Positions 57,903 through 64,000 of a stretch of 64,000 nucleotides of DNA are shown here, one piece after another. This DNA comes from Nezara viridula (lineage: Eukaryota > Arthropoda > Insecta > Hemiptera > Pentatomidae). The position numbers were made by a program, and so were the translations under genes. Every line of letters starts with the position of its first letter. The stretch's first letter is position 1. Location of the stretch: positions 136,683,612-136,747,611 of the forward strand of contig OV725078.1 in the NCBI GenBank assembly GCA_928085145.1. Reading direction: 5' to 3'. Under the pieces are notes generated by a model. That model searched no databases and was not told where the DNA came from. It saw nothing but the letters and a program-made list of their open reading frames with translations.

Positions 57903-60900
57903 ACAGGGTGCCCCGTAAGTAGAGATTTAAAGGGATGATAGCAGACCTCGAGAGCTACAAAAAAGTATTTCTTCGAATAAATTACAAAATAATTATTATA
58001 TTTTGGTTATATATAATAAATTTACCCTTCATGATACACAGCATGAGATGTTCAAGATTTTTCTTTGATGTACCAGCTGGCATAAATTCACCAACTTTCT
58101 GCTTCGACATCTGTAAAGACAAGCATTACTCAGAGCCAGATAAATAAATAATTCACGACTTAAAATTATTTTTACTTGATTTATTGAATTTTAAAACTGT
58201 ATTACAGATGAGATCATAGTAGGTGGACAGTCTTAATAATTAATTATTTTATTTATTTGTTTTCGGGGAATGCCCTGTACAAATAAAGTTGGCTATAATG
58301 ATAACAATGAACAAATTAATATGAACAACATTTACAACTTATATGCAAAGGAAAATTCATTAGGATTCAGTGACAACATCCTCTCCTGATAACAACCAAA
58401 CATGTGACTGTATGCCTAAGTATAAACAATGAAATATAATATAATACCACATATAATACAATAATTAAAATAATACATCTGAACATAGCGAGCAATTAAA
58501 TGACAAATAGCACTAATAATAAAGATAAATACAGGCACAGTATACAATATATAATATATAAACATGTCATTAATAAATAGCAAATGATACAATAAAACAC
58601 GATATGCATATAAATATGTTTCATGCATGAGTAATAAATACCACAAGCAGAACAAAGTAAATAAACTTCAAAGTTTTGGAAAAATATATGTAATGTCATT
58701 ATTCATTGAAAATAATTAATCATGAACATAGCTTATAAAGAAACTACTCATGTTATACCACTACAATTTAGTTTTATGTAAAAAGGACCCAAGACTTAAC
58801 AATGGTTTATGAATTTTTTTTAGGACAGGGTGATTTATAAGCGTAGGTGTCGATCCCTATAGGTCGATGAGGACGCGTCCTCACCAATGTAAACTATGGT
58901 CCTATTCGTCCCAAACAATATTTTCAATGGTCAAATATAAACTAACTTAAAATCTTACAGATTTGCATTAACAAACAATTAAGAATAAATTTGATTATCA
59001 TACAGAACTTGTGATAAGCGCTATTGTTGCTGGATATTTCAGCAGATATTTGCCTTCCTGAACGGTTTTTATTTATTTATTTTTCAAACTAAAAATAGTT
59101 AAAACGAAATTTCGAATTAAAACATTTCTTTGCAACACAAGCATGTTAACACCTCTTCATTGTGATTTAATCAGAAGTCATATCTAGGAGTACTCTGCAA
59201 TGGTGCAATGATTTTGTAAGTTTATACTACCAAATATTAAATCTGAGGGCATAAATCAAGCAAAATATATACCATGGGTTGAAACGCATTGTTAACAGTT
59301 TCTCTAATGAACTTATAGAGAGGATGGGATGGGCCAGCACGTTGAGGCGTGGGTCCCAGAGTGCCCGGTTCTAAACGTTGTCGGTTCGATTCCCACCTGG
59401 GTCGGTTACTTTTCATTTCTCGGCGGCTCCCGGAAATCGATCGTGATAGCATCCCCATTCTGGCAAGTAGGTGGTGGCAACCTCAAGGTAGCCATTAGGA
59501 TGGCAAAAAGGACCACTATAGACCCACTTGCCGGAGGACTAGTTTCTCCCACTAGTACCAGACATGAACCTATGGCTACTTTTTTGTAATGAAGTTCTAA
59601 GTATATGAAAACCTGTACCACTACAACACATGAAGGATTCTGGGTTGAGTACTTTGGTAGTAAGTACTGTTTCAAGACCAACGGTTGATTGGGACAGGAT
59701 CACGCTCAACTGCCAGGCTTTGCCCCGAATTAATTATTTAATTAAGAGTAACCAATTTATAGAGGCTGGGTGTGCCCTAGGAGAATCTCCTGGCTCCAAG
59801 TTGGATCCACGTTTGATGAAAAATTTCTATGTAAAAGTTTATGTTTCATTTATTTAATTTCTTAAAAAAAAGTACGTTAAATGATAAATAAACAGTTATT
59901 GAGTATGGATTAGAGTTACAATTCACCTTTAATGAATTAATTGATTCTAATTAGTCGTTTGTTTGAGTAGCTAAGAATAAAAGTAATTTTTTAGATTGTC
60001 ATCTTTTTGGTGAAATCAACAGAACTTTTAATTAAAAATTTTAGTTAAAAATTTGCAAGCGAGATGATATTTTGTATCAATCACTATTTTGTATTAAACT
60101 AATTATACAACTTACATCCATTCCCATATTACAGTAAGTTACAGCCATGCTTGGCAAATCTTCGCAAGCGATTTGATGGTCCGACTTTGGAATGTCAGAA
60201 CGTGGGAAAGCCTCCCATTTCTTCTTTTCGTCGAAACCTTTCTAAAATATAAATTAAATAAATTAATAGACACGTTTTTGTTACCAAATAATCTTAATAC
60301 GCTAATGACCTAAAATCATAAAATAGATATTGTTGATATAATTATTATCAGTTTGAAAACTTTTTCTGTACCTATTTTAGTTGACTCTAGATGTTCCAAA
60401 ATGTAGCGAGATTGCGTTGACAAGAATCAATTATAAAATTTACATACTTACTCTGTTTTAAAATTTTCGTTCTAGTAATAATTTTTTTTTCTTATTTTAG
60501 AAAAATTAAATTAAAAGTTATAACCCGTAGTACAGCCCCCCCTTTTTTATTATTAAATTATTAACATTCGTCTAAATGTCCGTCTTAATAGTTCGTGGCT
60601 TCATCTCAACGTAACCTAATACTTTTTTATTCACAAAAATTTTCGGAATTGGTGCGTTTTCAATCTGGAAATCGGCAAACTTTGTCTATTAAGTTTGGTA
60701 CTAAAAACTCATGAACACTCATTTGCGTTCTACTAAAATAATAAAATAATTTGATCATAAAATCGAGAATAAAGGTAACAAACATATTGGGCCGTTTGGA
60801 GTGACCTCCATTCCGAACATGTCAAAATAACGAGGTTATACAGGCCAAACTACCTAATATTTTTGTATGCCACCTTTTTTTTTCCTGATCAAATTGTCTT

Positions 60901-62764
60901 ACAACTGAAGTGAAGAGCAAATGGGCATTTATAAATTTTTAGTACCTAATTTAATTAATCAATTTAATGAGAAAAGGCCCAATTTCTGAGAATTTGTGTA
61001 AACAAAAAACATGTAGTTTACGAAGTTTTAGGCGGATGTTAATAATTCGATTAAAAGGGTCGATACCATTGAATATTATCTAGGATGACAATTAATCAGG
61101 ATGTTAAGAATTAATTTGTTGTATTTTGGATTATTCCAAATGATTTGTTTCATTATCACGCTAAAAGTATAATACTACATCAAAACTAGAATAAATTGAC
61201 ATTTATAGAGAAGAACATACTTTTTTTTATAATAATACAATCTGCCACTTTTGGAGGGCAATAAGTATTAAGGCTAAAATTTCCCATTCATACAATATAT
61301 AAAAATAATAGAGAAATAACTATAAATATTAAAACAAGTAAATAAATAAGAATAAAATAAAATGAATCTTCTAAACACATTCACACTTATGTACAATGTT
61401 GGATTCTCCGAGCCAGGCTTTGTCCTCCACAAGTGGAAGGCAAAGCAAGACTCCAGGAGATCCCAGTGCCTGTAGTACATTAATAAGTCAAGAGAAATAT
61501 ACAAGGTGTCCTGTAAGTAGAGGGAAATTTTTATAGGAGGGAAGGTAAATCTAATCTTATTTCGTGATAAACTTTAATTTAATTAATATGAACTTAAAGC
61601 TTATTAAATAAGTCAGATTTTCTGTAAGTGGAGTAGCGATAATATATTTGGAAGATGATAAAAAAAAGTCGCGAACATTTCATGATATTTACAAAAACAG
61701 GACTTATATTACTTAAGTCGATCATAAGTTGTTTTTAAATATTTTTACCAATGACAAACTCTGCTTATATTTAAATTAAATTTTGTCTAGTTTACTTTGA
61801 AGAAATTGTTAATTGCTTATATCAAGGATTTTTTGAGTTATCGCTTTCTATTCAACAAAAACGTGACTTATTTAAAAACCCACAAAACTTTATTTCCTAC
61901 TTTTCTGCGGAAAATCAGACCATGGTTTATACGAAAATTTTTGAGGCTCTTGAGGTCTACTATCACGTTTTTGAATATTTCTCTTTGTTGATGTTAATTG
62001 CTTATATTAAGGATTTTTTGAGTTATCTCTTTCTATTCAACAAAAAAGGTGACTTATTTAAAAATCCACAAAACTTTATTTCCTACTTTTCTGCGGAAAA
62101 TCGGACCATGGTTTATTCAAACTTTTTTGAGACTCTTGAGGTCGACTATCACGTTTTTGAATATTTCTCTTTGTTGTTATTAATTGCTTATATTAAGGAT
62201 TTTTTGAGTTATCTCTTTCTGTTCAACAAAAAACGTGACTTATTTAAAAACTCACAAAACTTTATTTCCTACTTTTCTGCGGAAAATCGGACCACGGTTT
62301 GTATGAACATTTTTGAGGCTCTTGAGGTCGACTATCACGTTATTGAATATTTCTCTTTTCTAACTAGGCACCTTGTATAATAGTTTTTCGCGTTTCCTGA
62401 AAAATTGTCAATGATTGTTAGTTGGGGTTCACTTCGGAACCAAGCGACTCAGTTGAAAAGGCAATAAACAAGCTATAATTAAATTTAAAGAAAATTTACA
62501 TGAAAACTTACCATCGTATCCAAAGCCATTGTATACATCGAAGAACCCTCTTTAAACATGAATTGGTATTTTGTGAAGTAAAATACAGGAGCTAAAAGAG
62601 TAACAGTCTTCAGCTTACTTGCTGTTTCTGGAACCTTGCTTGCAATGAGGAAGAAGATTGTGGTTCCTATTGAATGGCCAATGTAGTGGATCTGTTTCGC
62701 TTTCGTCTTCTCGATGACATAATCGACTTGGGCGGGTACATCGTACAATCCAGATTCTTGCCAA
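50459..62764 (-). CDS. Acid/gastric-lipase-family lipase, gene level (5 exons, 5' part outside the window)
   Basis: Secreted or lysosomal alpha/beta hydrolase that cleaves ester bonds of neutral lipids; insects have many copies called lipase 1/3-like. Five exons join in phase to 254 residues plus stop. The nucleophile Ser is in GHSIGTT (residue 31 of the visible part), the catalytic Asp in CESDHLAATQDVD (196) and His in FNHMDF (226), with family-like Asp-His spacing. Other landmarks: LYDVPAQVDYV, LLAPVFY, GFDEKKK-like segment, PAGTSKKN with the conserved PAGTS, and FFDYGEEKN for the family's FDYG-N. The family's usual length is about 380-420, so roughly 150 N-terminal residues (signal peptide, oxyanion HG region) lie above 64000. 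It is the only gene in this half of the window. Confidence 0.93.
50618..51585. other. Lipase intron, nothing recognised
   Basis: AT-rich intron sequence without identifiable repeat or coding signal. Confidence 0.5.
51586..52245 (+). mobile_element. Jockey LINE 3' end, third copy, split by a SINE
   Basis: 51586-51720 matches the 3' end of the Jockey family at 49780-49915 (CCCTCCGAGGCGTCTGAAAA, GATCTCCTAATG, GTGCTACCAGTGGGTAG). The match resumes at about 52166 with CAAATTTACTAGATTTATTT and TTTAATACAGTTGTAAAT. The roughly 445 bp between are foreign (next entry). Confidence 0.85.
51722..52165 (+). mobile_element. SINE with 5S-rRNA-like promoter segment
   Basis: GC-rich insertion. Near its start is GAGGTAGCCGTGCGGGCTAA, similar to a tRNA A box. 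At 51790-51828 comes GTCGAGCGTGGTTAGTACTT followed by GGATGGGTGACCG, which matches the internal control region (box C side) of 5S rRNA genes. The body is about 340 bp of GC-rich DNA with no coding capacity. ORFs on both strands here are incidental. Confidence 0.65.
52246..52749. other. Lipase intron, nothing recognised
   Basis: AT-rich with a T-run at 52644-52656. No feature seen. Confidence 0.5.
52750..52892 (-). CDS. Lipase exon with catalytic Asp
   Basis: Acceptor CAG at 52895-52893, donor GTAATA from 52749. First codon split (Gly shared with the 58026 exon). It encodes KATFFDYGEEKN, then LHVFYCESDHLAATQ with the catalytic Asp; ends in phase 0. Confidence 0.94.
53105..53190 (-). repeat. 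tRNA-like T-arm fragment (probable SINE piece)
   Basis: Minus strand: GTGGGTTCGAATTCCAC folds as a 5-bp T stem with the loop TTCGAAT (tRNA B box). Upstream GC-rich sequence could form a long variable arm, but no D-arm, anticodon arm or matching acceptor stem could be made. Not a functional tRNA as far as can be seen. Confidence 0.4.
53465..53512 (-). repeat. Decayed Penelope-type hammerhead-like motif
   Basis: Minus strand: CTAATAA, then AGCCCGAAACTTAGGC, then CGAAACGTC. The third box and the stem II arms are recognisable; the first box (CTGATGA) has two changes. Confidence 0.4.
53526..56739. other. Lipase intron, largely unidentified
   Basis: AT-rich intron DNA. A GC-richer block at 54440-54740 includes CCCGGCAGT (54646) and ACTGCCGGG (54699) as a 9-bp inverted stem. 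Another mixed block at 55460-56200 has short ORFs of no recognised family. Probably old transposon debris. Confidence 0.45.
56740..57303. mobile_element. Inverted-repeat element containing a hAT MITE
   Basis: Outer inverted repeats: ATGGAAAAATCCAAACAACA with GAGTCTCCAAACATGCGGGTG (56740-56791), and their reverse at about 57250-57302 (CACCCGTATGTTTGGGGACTC, GGATTTTTCCAT). The element ends were not sharply defined; the nested hAT MITE is listed separately. Confidence 0.75.
56803..57187. mobile_element. hAT-type MITE, 385 bp
   Basis: Ends TAGTGTTGCCGAAATGCGAG (left) and, complemented, TCGTGTTGCCCGAAATCGGT (right). Flanked by 8-bp duplications GTTAACTT (56795-56802) and TTTAACTT (57188-57195), one mismatch. 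The subterminal regions are rich in CTTGGTCTTG repeats on both sides in inverted sense. Confidence 0.85.
57304..58025. repeat. Lipase intron with (TA)n microsatellite and a MITE end
   Basis: 57788-57902 is nearly pure TA with a few breaks (GTATG). Directly after it ATACAGGGTGCCCCGTAAGT starts a fragment matching the complemented right end of the MITE at 61497-62383 (GATAGCAGACCTCGAGAGCT). The fragment runs to about 57965, some 60 bp from the exon. Confidence 0.75.
58026..58110 (-). CDS. Lipase exon with PAGTS motif
   Basis: 85 bp, 28 codons plus one base. Acceptor CAG at 58113-58111, donor GTAAAT from 58025. It encodes GEFMPAGTSKKNLEHLM; PAGTS followed by N and H is a family signature, and the phases fit both neighbours exactly. 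The ATG at its start is internal. Confidence 0.9.
58286..59324. other. Lipase intron, nothing recognised
   Basis: AT-rich. Contains a perfect 16-bp palindrome TGAGGACGCGTCCTCA at 58868-58883, set in a short GC-richer island. No coding signal. Confidence 0.5.
59325..59860 (+). mobile_element. tRNA-derived SINE
   Basis: The 5' part has a tRNA-like head with B box GGTTCGATTCCCACC (59391-59405) and a plausible A-box region about 50 bp earlier (GATGGGCCAGCACGTTGAGG). The body is GC-rich with GGTGGTGGCAACCTCAAGG-type blocks and a later block CGGTTGATTGGGACAGGATC (59680). The 3' end fades at about 59855. Frames on both strands here are incidental. It differs from the 5S-like SINE at 51722. Confidence 0.65.
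60116..60241 (-). CDS. Lipase exon, Cys-containing segment
   Basis: 126 bp, 42 codons, phase 0 at both ends. Acceptor TTTTAG above 60241, donor GTAAG from 60115. It encodes KGFDEKKKWEAFPRSD and ACEDLPSMAVTYCNMGMD, the variable cap region that precedes PAGTS in the family. Confidence 0.88.
60524..61070. mobile_element. Palindromic foldback, copy 1
   Basis: Left half blocks ATTATTAACATTCG, GGCTTCATCTCAACGTAACC and ATCGGCAAACTTTGTCTA, then ATGAACACTCATTTGCG, meet reversed counterparts in the right half (GCAAATGGGCATT, AGGCGGATGTTAATAATTCG). The centre contains ATGTCAAAATAACGAGGTT. It is the same family as 63110-63652. About 545 bp, no ORF. Confidence 0.75.
61497..62383. mobile_element. MITE with internal 186-bp tandem repeats
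   Basis: The left end TATACAAGGTGTCCTGTAAG meets the complemented right end TTATACAAGGTGCCTAGTTA. The interior carries three tandem copies (separate entry). Fragments of the same family occur at 5330-5530, 6285-6350 and 57902-57965. Confidence 0.75.
61806..62362 (+). repeat. Three tandem copies of a 186-bp unit
   Basis: AATTGCTTATAT starts at 61811, 61996 and 62182 (spacing 185 and 186; the first unit lacks one A). Blocks GGATTTTTTGAGTTAT, TTCAACAAAAA, TATTTCCTACTTTTCTGCGG and CTTGAGGTCGACTATCACG recur in each. Because 186 is 3 x 62 and no stop falls in one frame, an ORF of 152 codons runs through 61922-62380 encoding 62-residue hydrophobic repeats. Translation is unsupported. Confidence 0.9.
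62512..62764 (-). CDS. Lipase exon with catalytic Ser (first exon seen)
   Basis: 84 codons plus one leading base. Acceptor TTAG at 62768-62765, donor GTAAGT from 62511. It encodes WQESGLYDVPAQVDYVI, then the nucleophile elbow YIGHSIGTT and TLLAPVFYFTKY. The leading split codon shows that at least one more exon lies upstream; none was found between 62765 and 64000. Confidence 0.95.
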
Positions 62765-63109
62765 CTAATGAATTAAAAGAAATAATCATTGGTAATATGT
62801 GTAGTGAGAATATATTGATTCATTACCATTATTTTATTTTATTATCATTTAAAAAGTATCAATGTCCCGTTTCAATTTTATTAATATAATTAAATTAAAT
62901 TGTAACGACTAAGGCCAGGATTTATATATAACAAAAAACAATTGACATTATTAACGTGGAGAAAATATGGTGCCAACGTTCTATCCAAAACATGGTTGTG
63001 CATCCCCAAGAAGCTCCTTAAAGTCCTTTTAGAGTCCTTAAATTCTCTAACATGCATTTTAGCAATTGGTCAAGCTATCCTCTCATTTATAGCTTGTGGC
63101 ATTCATAGC

Positions 63110-63652
63110 CCGAGGTACAGACAGACCTCTTTTTATCAAATTATTAACAACCACCAGAAATTTCGTAAATAGCTTCATCTCACCACAACCTACAAATAAT
63201 ATATCAACAAAAATTTTCGGAATTCAGTCTGGAGATCGGCAAACTTTGTTTATATAATTAGATGCTAAAAACTCGTAAATACTCATTAGCTTTCCACTTG
63301 AATCGAATAATTTGAGCACAAAATTGAGAAAAAAGGTGGCCTTCAAAAACATTGGCGTGATCTGCACTCTCAGAATGTCAAAATAACGAGGTTGTATAGG
63401 TCAAACGGCCCAATATTTTTGTAGGCCACTTTTATTTCTGGTTTTTTGTCCAAATTATTCAACGATCCAAGTGGAAAGCGAATGGGTATTCTTAGTACCT
63501 AATTAAATAGACAAAGTTTGTCGACCTCCAGATTGAAAACGTCCAAATTCCATGAGTTCACGTAAATAAAATATTTCTAGGTTACGATGAGATGAAGCTA
63601 TTCACGAATTTTTGGGCGGATGTTAATAATTAAATAAAAAGGGGTCGTACCA
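63110..63652. mobile_element. Palindromic foldback, copy 2
   Basis: Left end CCCGAGGTACAGACAGACCT and complemented right end CCGTGGTACGACCCCTTTTT. The arms share ATTATTAACA, AGCTTCATCTCA, AGATCGGCAAACTTTG and GCTTTCCACTTG with their reversed partners (CAAGTGGAAAGC, CAAAGTTTGTCGACCT, TGAGATGAAGCTATTCACGA). The centre has ATGTCAAAATAACGAGGTTG as in copy 1. The remaining 62765-63109 and 63653-64000 are AT-rich with nothing recognised. Confidence 0.8.
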
Positions 63653-64000
63653 CGGACTATTAACCTTGATTTACTTTCTTTCTAATATTAGTTGCAGAAT
63701 TTTGAAAACTGGCATTTGTTTATTATTATTATTGGTATTTGTTTATCATTACTAATGATTTTTACTATATTTCACAGTTTACGTTTCTATTTATTTATTT
63801 AGTAGGGTGTGTTACAACTAGTGTTGTTTTTAAAATAGGATATATTTATAAGTTATTATATAAACTTTTATACTTTTATCGACGCAACTTCTACTTCTTT
63901 AAAGGCACTGCTTAACAATTTTTGGATTTAGTTGCAGGCAAAATAAAATATTATGATAGTGAAGGTAGCCACTATATTCTAATTGAAACAGTAACTAATC

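Noticed and set aside
59329..59681. Protein-coding ORFs on both strands in the GC-rich block
   Set aside because: The block has a tRNA-like B box and SINE character; the frames have no family motifs and overlap each other.
62942..63172. Plus-strand ORF of 76 codons as a gene
   Set aside because: No recognised motif; its 3' half is the left arm of the foldback at 63110-63652.

Overview
This 64-kb window is AT-rich animal nuclear DNA. I infer an arthropod, most probably an insect, from three things: spliced genes with GT-AG introns of several kb, a BRD7-type bromodomain gene and an acid-lipase-family gene, and a repeat fauna of Gypsy, Jockey, RTE and R2-like retroelements with Tc1/mariner, PIF/Harbinger, piggyBac and hAT DNA elements. 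The species cannot be named from the sequence. There is no bacterial operon, rRNA gene or CRISPR array.

Two host genes are present, both on the minus strand. (1) A BRD7/BRD9-family gene runs from its ATG at 44713 to at least 2733. Eleven coding exons can be joined with every phase agreeing: 44665-44713, 41020-41261, 34508-34646, 30860-31104, 27007-27314, 24761-24875, 24139-24325, 18364-18499, 14387-14670, 5863-6018 and 2733-2893. They give 674 codons; the last short C-terminal exon is not seen. (2) The 3' part of an acid/gastric-lipase-family gene (alpha/beta hydrolase) occupies 62764-50459 in five exons: 62512-62764, 60116-60241, 58026-58110, 52750-52892 and 50459-50617. It carries the catalytic Ser, Asp and His. 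Its 5' exons lie beyond the right edge.

Almost everything else is mobile DNA inside introns or between the two genes. Left to right: Jockey-like remnant (755-1860); Tc1-like (3017-4507) abutting a deleted mariner (4513-5216); a young but broken Gypsy element with 133-bp LTRs (7042-11212); PIF/Harbinger-type element with TTA duplications (11366-12465); Tc1-like remnant (13140-13790); second PIF/Harbinger element with an MADF-like ORF (15291-16493); a long foldback split by a hAT MITE (about 19490-21245); RTE LINE (21258-23830); a palindrome with hammerhead-like cores (25737-26102); a piggyBac-like element hosting a Jockey insertion (27505-29063); mariner (29310-30677); a two-armed 110-bp tandem array (31840-33300); a 2.3-kb foldback (35122-37390); R2-like LINE remnant with a restriction-like endonuclease region (37740-38860); piggyBac C-terminal remnant (39113-39370); more LINE pieces (40243-43950); and a TA-flanked MITE (44215-44383).

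The intergenic part and the lipase introns hold two further Jockey 3' ends (one interrupted by a 5S-like SINE), a hAT MITE nested in an inverted repeat (56740-57303), a tRNA-derived SINE (59325-59860), two copies of one palindromic foldback family (60524-61070, 63110-63652) and a MITE containing three 186-bp tandem repeats (61497-62383). Transposon ORFs are interrupted throughout, so no clearly autonomous element remains. The two host genes look intact and are unrelated in function. All alignments were made by eye.
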